Numbered from the stretch's first letter, positions 42,358 through 52,390 are shown. The stretch is DNA of 64,000 nucleotides from Flagellimonas oceani (GCF_011068285.1 NZ_CP049616.1:3554001-3618000), one strand, 5' to 3'. Numbers and translations: made by a program. The notes: a model not told the origin generated them from the sequence alone.

Positions 42358-45300
42358 ATGTTCCAAAAATTTATAGATCGACCTGTACTCTCCACAGTGA
42401 TATCCGTTATCATTCTGATATTGGGTGTTCTTGGACTAAGTACGCTGCCCGTAGAGCAGTATCCCGAAATTGCTCCACCAACCGTTCAGGTAAATGCCAA
42501 TTATACCGGTGCAAATGCCGAAACGGTACTCAATAGTGTTGTAATTCCGCTCGAAGAACAAATCAACGGCGTGGAGGGGATGACCTACATGACCTCATCC
42601 GCCAGTAACGACGGTGCTGCCAACATCAGTGTATATTTTGAACTTGGTGTCGACCCCGATATTGCAGCGGTAAACGTTCAAAACCGTGTGGCCAGGGCCA
42701 ACAGTCTGTTGCCCCAAGAAGTCATAAATACCGGTGTAACCACACAAAAAGCTCAGAACAGTGCATTATTGTTCTTCTCCATTTTCTCGGAGAACGAGGA
42801 TTATGATGCCACCTTTGTGGAAAACTACGCGAAAATCAACTTGGTTCCAAGATTACAACGGATCAAAGGTGTAGGTAACGTAAACGTGTTCGGGTCCAAG
42901 GACTATTCCATGCGAATTTGGATCTCTCCCGACAAAATGGCCGCATACAATCTGGTCCCAGCAGATATTCAAGCAGCGCTTAGAGAGCAAAACACCGAAG
43001 CTGCTACCGGTAAAATAGGTGAAAACGCCGATGGTATTTTTGAATATGTGATGAAATACAAAGGACGGCTATCGGAAGTCAAGGAGTATGAGAACATCAT
43101 TCTAAAAACTACTGATGATGGAGGTTTTCTTCGTTTGAAAGATGTTGCAGAAATTGAACTGGGTGCCCTGAGCTACGTAAGAAAGAACTCTGGTATGGGC
43201 AATCCCGGAGTTGCCGTTGGGGTCTACCAAACCTCGGGTTCCAATGCAAAGGAAATTATTGATGAGATCGAAACCATTTTGGAAGATGCAAAAGTAGATT
43301 TCCCAAAAGGACTCGATTATGTAATTCCTTTTAACTCCAAGGATTTCCTGGATGCCTCCATTGATCATGTGGTACATACCCTGATTGAGGCTTTTATATT
43401 GGTATTTATTGTGGTGTTCCTGTTCCTTCAGGATTTTAGGTCCACATTGATTCCCGCCATCGCTGTTCCCGTGGCCATTGTAGGTACTTTTTTCTTCCTT
43501 CAATTGTTCGGGTATTCCATCAACATGTTAACACTTTTTGCCATGATCTTAGCAATCGGTATTGTGGTGGATGATGCCATTGTGGTGGTGGAGGCGGTTC
43601 ACGCCAAGTTGGAAGAAGGCGCCGATTCTGCCAAGACCGCTACAAAAAATGCCATGAGCGAAATTTCCGGTGCCATTATTTCGATAACCTTGGTAATGTC
43701 CGCAGTATTTATTCCCGTATCCTTTATCCAAGGATCTTCGGGGGTGTTCTACCAGCAATTCGGTATTACCCTGGCCGTGGCCATTTTAATATCCGCCATA
43801 AACGCATTGACCCTGAGTCCGGCTTTGGCAGCGCTCTTTTTAAAACCACATAATCACGAAAAAGGTAAGAAATCCAATTTCTTGAACCGTTTCTTCAATG
43901 CCTTTAATGCTGGTTTTAACGCAATGACCAACAAATACACCAACACCATTGGTACCTTGGTGAAAAGAACATGGATAACACTGCTCCTTTTGGCAGGTTT
44001 TAGCATACTTGCGGTATTCTTGTTCAAGTCAACACCATCAGGGTTTGTACCCGATGAGGACCGTGGAATGATCTTTGCCAACGTGAGCATGCCCCCTGGT
44101 ACGACCATTGAAAAAACCGAAGAAACCATTATGAAGTTGGATTCCATTTATGAATCCATGGATGTGATTGATGCACGGATGAGCGTAGCAGGTTTCAGTT
44201 TGTTGAACAGGGTAAGTGCCGGATCATATGCATTTTCCATTATGAAACTGAAAGATTGGAGCGAGAGGGATGCAGATTCACTTTCGGTAAACGCCACCAT
44301 GCAACGTTTGTATGCCACTACCGCAGGTTTCAATGATGCTGAAATCATCTATTTCACACCTCCGAGCATTCAAGGTTTTGGTACCAGTTCCGGGTTTGAG
44401 GTGCAACTTCAAAGTAAAACAGGAGAAGACTGGAATTCCATCAACGATGTGAAAAATCAATTTTTGGGAGCACTGAACGCCAGACCGGAAATTCAATATG
44501 CCATTTCCCAGTTCGACCCAGGTTTCCCTCAATACGATTTGGAAATCGACCTCGAAAAAGTAAAAATGGCCGGGCTCACCGCTACGGATATTTTCAATTC
44601 GCTACAGGGCTACTTTGGAGGTATCTATGCTACCGATTTTAACAAGTTTGGTAAGCAATATCGTGTAATGATCCAGGCCAAACCAGAGGATAGAGCCAAT
44701 GAAAATTCCTTGAACCACATTTTTGTAAGGAACGCCAATGGGGAATCCGTTGCCGTAAGCCAATTTGTGACCCTTAAAAAAATCTATGGCCCGGAAGTGG
44801 TACAAAGGTTTAACCTATTGAGTTCCGTAAGTATAACCGGGGTCCCAAACCCTGGATATAGTACCGGAGATGCCATTACCGCCATTGAGGAGGTTGCGGC
44901 ACAAGTTCTGCCAAATTCGTACACTTACGATTATTCCGGTCTAACGCGTGAGGAAAACAATGCGGGTTCCCAGACGATACTCATTTTTATACTGAGCTTG
45001 GTGTTCGTGTATTTCTTGCTAAGTGCACAGTATGAAAGTTATATTTTGCCGCTTTCCATCCTGTTATCACTTCCTTTCGGTATCGCCGGGGCAATTCTAT
45101 TCATCAACATGGCAGGTTTACAGAACAACATCTATTTCCAGATCGCATTGATCATGTTGATCGGATTATTGGCCAAGAATGCGATTTTGATCGTAGAATT
45201 CGCATTGCAGCGTAGACGGGCCGGACTATCCCTGTTCGATGCCGCCGCCGATGGTGCCCGGGCAAGGCTACGCCCCATTTTGATGACATCCTTTGCCTTC

Positions 45301-45501
45301 ATATTTGGTCTGTTGCCCTTGGCCCTTTCGTCAGGTATCGGGGCCATCGGAAACCAATCCATCGGTGTAAGTGCCGTTGGTGGCATGTTGATAGGTACCA
45401 TTTTAGGTGTTTTTGTAGTGCCTGTGCTATTTGTGGTGTTCCAGGCGTTGCAAGAGCGCATATCGGGAAAACCAGAATCCATTGAAACCAACAATGCTTA
45501 A
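42358..45501 (+). CDS. RND efflux transporter (HAE-1/AcrB type)
   Basis: A 1047-residue inner-membrane pump, full length. 'MFQKFIDRPVLSTVISVIIL' and 'LPVEQYPEIAPP' match the HAE-1 start, the proton-relay pair Asp405-Asp406 is in GIVVDDAIVVVEAV, and the second half repeats the membrane pattern (LLAKNAILIVEFAL). These pumps export hydrophobic drugs, detergents or bile-like compounds driven by protons. Substrates of this pump are unknown. 32-base gap from the adaptor gene. Confidence 0.95.
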   Translation: MFQKFIDRPVLSTVISVIILILGVLGLSTLPVEQYPEIAPPTVQVNANYTGANAETVLNSVVIPLEEQINGVEGMTYMTSSASNDGAANISVYFELGVDPDIAAVNVQNRVARANSLLPQEVINTGVTTQKAQNSALLFFSIFSENEDYDATFVENYAKINLVPRLQRIKGVGNVNVFGSKDYSMRIWISPDKMAAYNLVPADIQAALREQNTEAATGKIGENADGIFEYVMKYKGRLSEVKEYENIILKTTDDGGFLRLKDVAEIELGALSYVRKNSGMGNPGVAVGVYQTSGSNAKEIIDEIETILEDAKVDFPKGLDYVIPFNSKDFLDASIDHVVHTLIEAFILVFIVVFLFLQDFRSTLIPAIAVPVAIVGTFFFLQLFGYSINMLTLFAMILAIGIVVDDAIVVVEAVHAKLEEGADSAKTATKNAMSEISGAIISITLVMSAVFIPVSFIQGSSGVFYQQFGITLAVAILISAINALTLSPALAALFLKPHNHEKGKKSNFLNRFFNAFNAGFNAMTNKYTNTIGTLVKRTWITLLLLAGFSILAVFLFKSTPSGFVPDEDRGMIFANVSMPPGTTIEKTEETIMKLDSIYESMDVIDARMSVAGFSLLNRVSAGSYAFSIMKLKDWSERDADSLSVNATMQRLYATTAGFNDAEIIYFTPPSIQGFGTSSGFEVQLQSKTGEDWNSINDVKNQFLGALNARPEIQYAISQFDPGFPQYDLEIDLEKVKMAGLTATDIFNSLQGYFGGIYATDFNKFGKQYRVMIQAKPEDRANENSLNHIFVRNANGESVAVSQFVTLKKIYGPEVVQRFNLLSSVSITGVPNPGYSTGDAITAIEEVAAQVLPNSYTYDYSGLTREENNAGSQTILIFILSLVFVYFLLSAQYESYILPLSILLSLPFGIAGAILFINMAGLQNNIYFQIALIMLIGLLAKNAILIVEFALQRRRAGLSLFDAAADGARARLRPILMTSFAFIFGLLPLALSSGIGAIGNQSIGVSAVGGMLIGTILGVFVVPVLFVVFQALQERISGKPESIETNNA

Positions 45502-45518
45502 TTACAAAGCTTAAAAAA

Positions 45519-46919
45519 ATGAAAATAAGATCCATATATAAATTCACCCTGTTGCTCGTTGTTCCCTTATTGCTACAATCCTGTTTTGTGGCAAAAAACT
45601 ACTCCAGACCAGAGGTAGGGACAGAAAGCCTGTATAGAACGGACAACCTGCCACAGGACAGCATTTCCATGGCGGATGTTTCTTGGAAGGACCTATTTAA
45701 CGATGAACAGTTAAAGTCCTATATTCAAGAAGGCCTGGAAAATAATATCGACATTAGGATTGCACTCCAAAATGTAGTTGCCGCAGAGGCCTATCTTAAA
45801 CAAGGTAAGGCCGGTTACTATCCAACACTGTCCGGGACGGCCAGTTTTACAAGGACAAAAAACTCCCGGAACAGTCAGTTTGGTAGTTTTTTCACCAGTG
45901 CATTGGAGCAGTACGAGCTTTCTGGTTCCCTTTCTTGGGAAGCCGATATTTGGGGCAAGATCAGAAGTAACAAAAGAGCTTTTGGCGCCGCTTATTTGCA
46001 GAGTGTCACCGCCCATCAAGCCGTTAAGACCCAATTGGTGGCAAACATAGCCAACACCTACTATCAATTGATGGCGTTGGACAAACAATTGGAGGTTTCC
46101 AAACAAACCTTGGAATCCAGAAAAAATAGCTTGGAGACCACCATCGCCCTAAAAGAGGCCGGGCAGGTAACTGAAGTTGCCGTAAAACAAACGGAAGCTC
46201 AGGTGCACACAACGGAAATAATTGTGATCGACCTAGAGAACAACATCAAGCTTTTGGAAAATGCCTTTAGCATTCTGTTGGGCGAGGCACCACAGGAAAT
46301 TCAACGAGGTAAATTGGACGACCAGACCATTGATACTGATTTGAGCACGGGAGTTCCTTATATGTTGCTTGCCAATCGCCCAGATGTGATGCAGGCAGAA
46401 TACGGTCTCATCAACGCATTTGAATTGACCAATGTTGCCAAGAGCAGTCTATACCCTTCTTTGAGCTTGTCGGCATCCGGGGGTTTTCAGAGCTTGGAAT
46501 TGGACAATTGGTTGGATGCAAGCTCGCTTTTCTCAAACTTAGTGGGGTCCCTTACGCAACCTATTTTTAACGGCAGACAATTGCGAACCCAAGTAGAAGT
46601 GGCCAAGGCCCAGCAAGAACAGGCTCTCTTGAGCTATAAACAAGCTTTGCTCACCGCCGGTAGAGAGGTCAGCGATGCCCTATATACCTATGAGGCCGAA
46701 ACCAAAAAAATAACCGCCCGTTCCAAGGAGCTCGAGGCATACGCCACTGCAGAAGATTATTCCGAAGAGTTGTTGGACAACGGTTTGGCCAATTATCTGG
46801 AAGTATTGACGGCCCGGCAGAATGCACTGAATTCCGAACTTAACTATGTGGATTCGCAATACGCTCGGTTAAGCGCAATGATAGAACTGTACAGGGCCCT
46901 TGGCGGCGGCTGGAAATAA
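45519..46919 (+). CDS. outer-membrane efflux channel (TolC/NodT family)
   Basis: A 466-residue lipoprotein channel (lipobox LLQSC). The NodT/OprM pattern is visible: RPEV near the N-terminus, 'WKDLFNDEQLKSYI', long coiled helices with 'YELSGSLSWEADIWGKIR', 'LANRPDVMQAEYGL' and the duplicated second half ending 'ALGGGWK'. It should form the outer-membrane exit duct for the RND pump encoded just upstream. Confidence 0.94.
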   Translation: MKIRSIYKFTLLLVVPLLLQSCFVAKNYSRPEVGTESLYRTDNLPQDSISMADVSWKDLFNDEQLKSYIQEGLENNIDIRIALQNVVAAEAYLKQGKAGYYPTLSGTASFTRTKNSRNSQFGSFFTSALEQYELSGSLSWEADIWGKIRSNKRAFGAAYLQSVTAHQAVKTQLVANIANTYYQLMALDKQLEVSKQTLESRKNSLETTIALKEAGQVTEVAVKQTEAQVHTTEIIVIDLENNIKLLENAFSILLGEAPQEIQRGKLDDQTIDTDLSTGVPYMLLANRPDVMQAEYGLINAFELTNVAKSSLYPSLSLSASGGFQSLELDNWLDASSLFSNLVGSLTQPIFNGRQLRTQVEVAKAQQEQALLSYKQALLTAGREVSDALYTYEAETKKITARSKELEAYATAEDYSEELLDNGLANYLEVLTARQNALNSELNYVDSQYARLSAMIELYRALGGGWK

Positions 46920-46921
46920 AA

Positions 46922-47533
46922 ATGCTTCATTTGGGTGATAAAAAGGACATATTGGCCTATGCCATCGAGAACTTCACCAAGTTTGGAAGCAAACGCTTCT
47001 CCATGGATGAACTGGCCAAGAACCTGGGCATATCAAAAAAAACCCTGTACAAGCATTTTAGCAGCAAAGAAATACTGGTAAAGGAAAGCCTTCGGTTTTA
47101 TTTGGACAATATTCGGGCCGATGTGGACAATTACATCATCGAAAACCCCAACGAGGAACAGCCCCTTACCACGGTAATATTTATTTATAGGCAAGGGTTG
47201 ATCACTTTTCAAGAAATCAACCCTGCTTTTCTTTACGGCCTCCACAAATACTATCCGGAGGCATATAAAATATATTCCCAGCTAAAAAAAGACATTGTTT
47301 GGGATATTGTAAGTCCGCTTTTAAAGCGGGCACAGGCCTTGGGACAAGTAAGAAAAAATGTAAATGTCGAATTGGTCTGTACGCTGTTTTTGTCCCGCAT
47401 GGAAGAGACCGTCTATTCACAACCAAATTTATTTGACGAATACAGCATTCATGAATTGTTGGAGCACATCATTATCAACAATCTAAGGGGCATACTTACA
47501 TTGGAATATCTTCAAAAAAGCCCCCTTCAGTAA
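46922..47533 (+). CDS. TetR/AcrR family regulator
   Basis: A 203-residue regulator with an N-terminal TetR helix-turn-helix (RFSMDELAKNLGISKKTLYKHFSSKE) and a variable C-terminal ligand-binding half. It begins two bases after the channel gene and is therefore the last gene of the efflux operon, which also has a GbsR/MarR regulator at the front. TetR proteins beside RND pumps usually repress them until a ligand binds. No operator for it can be named from this sequence alone. Confidence 0.9.
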   Translation: MLHLGDKKDILAYAIENFTKFGSKRFSMDELAKNLGISKKTLYKHFSSKEILVKESLRFYLDNIRADVDNYIIENPNEEQPLTTVIFIYRQGLITFQEINPAFLYGLHKYYPEAYKIYSQLKKDIVWDIVSPLLKRAQALGQVRKNVNVELVCTLFLSRMEETVYSQPNLFDEYSIHELLEHIIINNLRGILTLEYLQKSPLQ

Positions 47534-47671
47534 CCCCCAGACTATCAATTCCTTAAATATCACCCCTCAATTTTAATATATCCACCCTCAAATAGCTGAT
47601 TTTTACGTTTTTAGCATTGATTTTAACAAGATGATCATCTAATTTTAAATTCTTCTAAAAACTAAAAACCA

Positions 47672-48871
47672 ATGGGAACTACAACTAACATCAACAGACG
47701 TGACTGGATAAGAAAGAGTGTGCTCACCGCAGGTGGCGCCATGGCACTGCCCTATATTGGATTGGCTGAGACACCAAGGGCACCATTAACACTAGATGCT
47801 GAGGGCAATGCAGTGTACAGTCCGTTCTTCAAAGAATATTTACCGAAGCCGGAAGCGGGCCTTCCGGAATTGGCGGCAAAACTGAATGCCAACGAGAATC
47901 CGTACGGACCATCCCCAATGGCGCTTGAGGCATTTAAAAATTCAGCTTCGGGAGGCAACAGATATGCTTGGAAAGAGCTGTTTCAGCTTATGGACAAAAT
48001 TGCAGATTTTGAAGGTGTTGAAAGCAAAAATATTATGATGGGCCCCGGCTCGTCCGACCTTTTGGAGAAAACGGCCATGGTTTTCTTTATGAACGGCGGC
48101 AATGTAGTTTCTGCCGACCCAGCCTATATGTCCCTCATCAGAGTGGCGGAATCCGTAGGGGCCACTTGGAAACCCGTTCCCTTAAAAGATGATTGGTCTC
48201 ACGACCTTAAGGCCATGGAGGAAGCTATCGACGATGAAACCAAGCTGGTCTATATATGTAACCCGAACAATCCTACCGGCTCTATGACAGACCATCAGGA
48301 ATTGGTCGATTTCTGTTCAAGAGTGTCCGAAAAGGTGCCTGTTTTTGTGGACGAGGCCTATTTGTGGTTCTTGGACGATGGAGCCAAAAAGAGTATGGTA
48401 TCCTTGGTAAACGAGGGCAAGGACGTCATAATTGCCAGAACCTTCTCCAAAATACATGGTATGGCCGGTCTGCGTGTTGGCTACATTGTGGCATTGGAAG
48501 AAACTCTGGGAAGACTACAAAAAATCACTCGAGGTGGAATGGGTATATCCCTCCCGTCCGTTTATGCCGCAATGGCCGCAATGGATGATACTGCCTTCAT
48601 AGAAAAATCGCGAAGCCTCAATGCGGATTGCAGGGAATATGTGTACGATAGCCTAAAGCAATTGGGGATTACTTCGTATGTTCCCTCATCCACCAGCTTT
48701 ATTATTTTCCCCATTGAAATGGAAGGACACGCATTTTTAGAGCAAATGACCGAATTGAAGGTGGGAGTTCGTGCTTTCGAGTTTATGGATCAGAACTGGT
48801 GCCGTGTAAGTATGGGAACCATGGACGAAATGAAAACCTTTACCGCTGCACTCAATAAAGTGTTGGTATAG
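47672..48871 (+). CDS. Tat-exported aminotransferase-like protein (HisC type)
   Basis: A 399-residue protein with a twin-arginine signal (NRRDWIRKSVLTAGGAMALP) followed by a class I/II PLP-dependent aminotransferase of the HisC branch. Visible: the family opening 'LNANENPYGPSPMALEAF', GSSDLLEKTA, 'YICNPNNPTGS', the 'VDEAY' cofactor Asp, and the Schiff-base Lys region SKIHGMAGLRVGY. The fold looks complete. Tat export would place a folded, cofactor-bearing enzyme in the periplasm. Substrate unknown; not necessarily a histidinol-phosphate enzyme. Overlaps the permease start by one base. Confidence 0.85.
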   Translation: MGTTTNINRRDWIRKSVLTAGGAMALPYIGLAETPRAPLTLDAEGNAVYSPFFKEYLPKPEAGLPELAAKLNANENPYGPSPMALEAFKNSASGGNRYAWKELFQLMDKIADFEGVESKNIMMGPGSSDLLEKTAMVFFMNGGNVVSADPAYMSLIRVAESVGATWKPVPLKDDWSHDLKAMEEAIDDETKLVYICNPNNPTGSMTDHQELVDFCSRVSEKVPVFVDEAYLWFLDDGAKKSMVSLVNEGKDVIIARTFSKIHGMAGLRVGYIVALEETLGRLQKITRGGMGISLPSVYAAMAAMDDTAFIEKSRSLNADCREYVYDSLKQLGITSYVPSSTSFIIFPIEMEGHAFLEQMTELKVGVRAFEFMDQNWCRVSMGTMDEMKTFTAALNKVLV

Positions 48872-50010
48872 TGGATATAGGCATTCAGAAAACAATCGTA
48901 TTTCTTTTTTTCATCTTCATTGGAGTACTGCTTAAAGTAAAGTTTAAATCCAAAGAAGAGATTTCTGGAATAAAAAAAATAATTCTAAACCTTGCCCTTC
49001 CAGCCACCATTTTTATTGCGTTGTTGGGGGTAAAGGTCGAGTTACATCTGTTAATATTGCCTTTATTGGCCCTTGGCCTCAACCTATTGTTGTTCTTTGC
49101 CATGCCCCTTATTTTGCCCCTCATGGGCATTGGCAAAGGGACTTCGGAATACAGAACCGCTAAACTTTTGGTGCCTTCCTTGGCACCGGGACTGTCATCG
49201 TTCCCGTTTATTTTGGAGTTTTTGGGGGATGACTATTTGGCCAAAGCAGCCATGTCCGATCTGGGGAACAAAATTTTTGTTCTCTTTTTCCTGTACTTGG
49301 TGGCGATGAACTGGCATTATAGTTTACAGACCGATCAAAAGCGAAATGGTGGCGCCAAATTAAAACCATTGATCAAAGCCATGGTTTCCGAACCAGTGAA
49401 CCTATTTATAGGGGCGGCCTTGATTCTTTTGGCTTTTGGAGTGCACATGGATTCCCTGCCGTTCTTTTTGAGCGAGACATTGGAAAAATTGAGCTTGATC
49501 ATGACACCATTGGTGCTGCTCTTTATTGGATTGGCGGTGAAAATCAAAAGGAAACAATTTTTCCAAATTTTTTCCTTGCTCTGTACCCGTGCTGGATTGG
49601 TTTTGCTCATTTCTGGTATTTTTGTCACCGTAACGGGCATTGGGGCCCGTAATGAAATATTGCTCGCCATGGCCTTTGGCCTTAGCGCCTGTAGCTTTTG
49701 GCCCTATGCACATATTGCTGCCGTGGATAGCATGGAAATGGACAAAAATTCCAAGAGGAAAACCTTTAACGGTAATTTCGGGGTGGCCATTTTAGCATTG
49801 TCGTTCCCGCTATCGACCATTTTGATTTTGGCAACTTTGAACAGTGGGTCGTTCTTTGTAAACCCATTTAATATTTTCATGATTGCCGTTGCACTGTTGG
49901 GTGTAGGTTTTATCATTCCTTTGTGCAGTGGTATCAGCAAAAAAAAATGGTCCGAGCAAAGGTTGATCGATCATGAAATAAGTTCTGCCACCACGGAAAA
50001 AGCGGCATAA
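48871..50010 (+). CDS. AEC-type permease
   Basis: A 379-residue protein with about ten membrane helices and the AEC (auxin efflux carrier) pattern: 'LNLALPATIFIALLGVKVELH' early and 'LLVPSLAPGLSSFPFILEFL' in the middle. GTG start overlaps the previous stop by one base, and the pair is almost certainly co-translated. AEC members move amino acids, organic acids or related metabolites. Together with the exported aminotransferase this suggests a transport and processing pair for an amino compound, but no substrate can be named. Confidence 0.8.
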   Translation: MDIGIQKTIVFLFFIFIGVLLKVKFKSKEEISGIKKIILNLALPATIFIALLGVKVELHLLILPLLALGLNLLLFFAMPLILPLMGIGKGTSEYRTAKLLVPSLAPGLSSFPFILEFLGDDYLAKAAMSDLGNKIFVLFFLYLVAMNWHYSLQTDQKRNGGAKLKPLIKAMVSEPVNLFIGAALILLAFGVHMDSLPFFLSETLEKLSLIMTPLVLLFIGLAVKIKRKQFFQIFSLLCTRAGLVLLISGIFVTVTGIGARNEILLAMAFGLSACSFWPYAHIAAVDSMEMDKNSKRKTFNGNFGVAILALSFPLSTILILATLNSGSFFVNPFNIFMIAVALLGVGFIIPLCSGISKKKWSEQRLIDHEISSATTEKAA

Positions 50011-50104
50011 ACCTTAATAAAATAAACGGTAAAATCACCATCTAGCTTTTGAAGACTACGTGGTCAATTTTATTACAGGTTTTTCGTTCTTCCTTATTTT
50101 GATT

Positions 50105-50767
50105 TTAAAAAATCTTCCTGGCGGCATTGGCAATCAAACCGATGCTCAACCAATATGTAGCCAAAATCAGTGGCCCGGATAGGTAAAACGGGGTCTTGAA
50201 TTTCGCAATCGCCAATAAGGTGTCCGAAAGCATAAAAAATAGTACGGCCATGGCCATAAAAGCATGTGCGCTGTTCCTTTCACGAAGGTACAACCCAACT
50301 CCCTGCCATGCCATAAACGTGATTATGACCACATAAACCGAAACGGGCAGCAGTAAATCGCCCAACCCCGGCCTTAACCAAAAAAACAAAGTCCCTCCTA
50401 TTCCAAAAAGAATCAAAAAGGAAATCCAGTTTTTGTAAAATCCCTTGTACTGGATAAATGCAATAGAAAATAAAACATGCGCCACTAAAAATGCCACAAG
50501 ACCTAATATAAAATAGTCTTCAAACAGCAATAGCACATCGCCGAACAAACAGAACTGCAACCCAACGACAATCAACCATCCAAATTTAAGGTGGGCGTTT
50601 TTTGGAGTAAAAAACGGTAAAGCAATCACTAAAATCGTGGTCAGCGGTTTAAGGAACATAAAAAGCTGTCTCTCATTGTAAAGCCCAAAATAAATGGCAA
50701 AGCTTGCGGAAACCAATATTAAGATATTGATGAGCCACATTTTTTTATCTGTTTTGGGCTTTACCAT
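50105..50767 (-). CDS. YhhN family membrane protein (lysoplasmalogenase-like)
   Basis: A 220-residue polytopic membrane protein with eight predicted helices. The 'FLKPLTTILVIALPFF' and 'LQFCLFGDVLLLFEDYFILGLVAFLVAHV' regions match the YhhN/TMEM86 family, which includes lysoplasmalogenases cleaving vinyl-ether lipids; activity is not proved here. The start overlaps the CYTH gene's stop by seven bases. Confidence 0.88.
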   Translation of the reverse strand: MVKPKTDKKMWLINILILVSASFAIYFGLYNERQLFMFLKPLTTILVIALPFFTPKNAHLKFGWLIVVGLQFCLFGDVLLLFEDYFILGLVAFLVAHVLFSIAFIQYKGFYKNWISFLILFGIGGTLFFWLRPGLGDLLLPVSVYVVIITFMAWQGVGLYLRERNSAHAFMAMAVLFFMLSDTLLAIAKFKTPFYLSGPLILATYWLSIGLIANAARKIF

Positions 50768-51234
50768 TCCTTAAATGGTTTTAAGCTCAATTGTGAATTG
50801 TAATATTGTACTTGGCCCGTAACTTCTTGGCCCAACCAATCCGGTTTTTCAAAACGTTCATCTTCATGTTTTAGCTCCACTTCTGCCAAAATAAGTCCTT
50901 TGTTCTCTCCCAAAAAATCGTCCACCTCAAACGTATGCTTGCCCAATGGCACTTCAAAACGGACCTTTTCGAGTATACCCGCTTCACAGAGGTCAATAAG
51001 GTTTGCTGCCTCGGCCACCGTGATTTCCGTCTCCCATTCAAACCGGGTGGTTCCCGATTCGTTACTGGCGCCTTTTACGGTCAAAAAGCCCTGTTCTCCC
51101 TTGATTCTGACCCTAACGGTCCTTTCGGGGTCCGTGTTCAGAAATCCCTGTACAATCCGGGTCTGTGATGTGGCTTTCTGTTTGAAGCCATCCGATTTTA
51201 CCAAAAACTTTCGTTCTATTTCCAAATGTTCCAT
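50761..51234 (-). CDS. CYTH-domain triphosphate-tunnel protein
   Basis: A 157-residue CYTH domain protein with the ExExK signature EIERKFLV at the N-terminus, 'QTRIVQGFLNTDPERTVRVRIKG', basic residues lining the tunnel, and 'ETEITVAEAANLIDLCE'. CYTH members hydrolyse inorganic triphosphate or thiamine triphosphate or make cAMP; which applies is unknown. The ATG at 51234 begins MEHLEIERKFLV. It overlaps YhhN by seven bases and is divergent from dinB across only 27 bases. Confidence 0.9.
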   Translation of the reverse strand: MEHLEIERKFLVKSDGFKQKATSQTRIVQGFLNTDPERTVRVRIKGEQGFLTVKGASNESGTTRFEWETEITVAEAANLIDLCEAGILEKVRFEVPLGKHTFEVDDFLGENKGLILAEVELKHEDERFEKPDWLGQEVTGQVQYYNSQLSLKPFKEW

Positions 51235-51261
51235 CAAACTAAATATACCCTAAATTTGAAA

Positions 51262-52362
51262 ATGGACTTTGATTTTCCCCTAAGAAAAATTATTCATGTG
51301 GATATGGATGCATTTTACGCCTCCGTGGAACAGCATGATAACCCGGAACTAAGAGGGAAGCCCATTGCTGTTGGGGGCGGGTCTAAACGTGGCGTGGTCT
51401 CCGCAGCGAGCTACGAAGCACGGAAGTTTGGCGTGCGAAGTGCCATGGCGGGCAGTATTGCCCAAAGAAACTGTCCCGATCTTATATTCGTAAAACCTCG
51501 TTTTGACCGTTATAAAGAGGTTTCAAAACAAATCCGAAGCATTTTTTTTGAATATACCGATTTGGTGGAGCCACTTTCCTTGGACGAAGCCTATCTGGAT
51601 GTAACGGAAAATAAAAAAGGGAACCCATCAGCCACCTTGATCGCAAAAGAAATCCGTCAAAAAATATTTGACAAAACAGGGTTAACGGCCTCGGCCGGGA
51701 TTTCCATCAACAAGTTTATCGCCAAAGTGGCCAGCGATTACAACAAACCCAACGGGCAGAAGACGGTAAACCCCGAAGAGGTAATCGAGTTTTTGGAAAA
51801 CTTGGACATTCGAAAGTTTTATGGGGTGGGCAAGGTCACCGCGGAAAAAATGTACCGTTTGGGAATTTTTACGGGAAAAGACCTTAAGGATAAATCGCTG
51901 GCGTTCTTGGACCAACATTTTGGAAAGAGTGGCGGACATTATTTCAATGTAGTGAGAGGAATTCATCTGAGTACCGTAAAGCCACATCGTATTCCAAAAT
52001 CTGTTGGGGCGGAACGTACTTTTTTTGAAAACCTGAGCAGTGAGATCTTTATGCTGGAAAAGTTGGAGAACATTGCCGGTGAGCTGGAAAGAAGGCTCCA
52101 AAAATCCAAAATTGCCGGAAAAACGGTCACCTTAAAAATTAAGTACAGTGATTTTACCTTGCAGACCCGGAGCAAGACGCTCCCCTATTTTATTGCCAGT
52201 AAAGATTTGATATTGGAGACCGCCAAAGAGCTACTGTACCAATCCACATTGGAAAATTCAGTTCGATTGTTGGGTATTTCGTTGGCCAACCTCAACACGG
52301 AAAAAGAAAAGGAACAGCCAAAAAAGGAATCTGTACTGGTTCAGCTCAAATTTGATTTTTAA
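51262..52362 (+). CDS. dinB: DNA polymerase IV (Y family)
   Basis: A 366-residue translesion polymerase. Catalytic carboxylates are in HVDMDAFYASVEQ and in 'PLSLDEAYLDVT'. The helix-hairpin-helix region 'KFYGVGKVTAEKMYRLGI' and the little-finger domain follow. The C-terminus 'VLVQLKFDF' resembles a beta-clamp binding end (QLxxF-like). The ATG at 51262 was chosen over the frame start at 51226; a TAAATTTG sequence lies three bases before it but is too near to act as its promoter. Confidence 0.93.
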   Translation: MDFDFPLRKIIHVDMDAFYASVEQHDNPELRGKPIAVGGGSKRGVVSAASYEARKFGVRSAMAGSIAQRNCPDLIFVKPRFDRYKEVSKQIRSIFFEYTDLVEPLSLDEAYLDVTENKKGNPSATLIAKEIRQKIFDKTGLTASAGISINKFIAKVASDYNKPNGQKTVNPEEVIEFLENLDIRKFYGVGKVTAEKMYRLGIFTGKDLKDKSLAFLDQHFGKSGGHYFNVVRGIHLSTVKPHRIPKSVGAERTFFENLSSEIFMLEKLENIAGELERRLQKSKIAGKTVTLKIKYSDFTLQTRSKTLPYFIASKDLILETAKELLYQSTLENSVRLLGISLANLNTEKEKEQPKKESVLVQLKFDF

Positions 52363-52365
52363 AAG

Positions 52366-52390
52366 AAAAGCCCCCCTTTCGGGAGGCTGT
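52366..52390. terminator. bidirectional hairpin between dinB and the M16 gene
   Basis: Stem AGCC-CCC / GGG-GGCT with one mismatch (52369-52388) in the convergent gap, flanked by A and T tracts. Suits termination on both strands. Confidence 0.65.
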
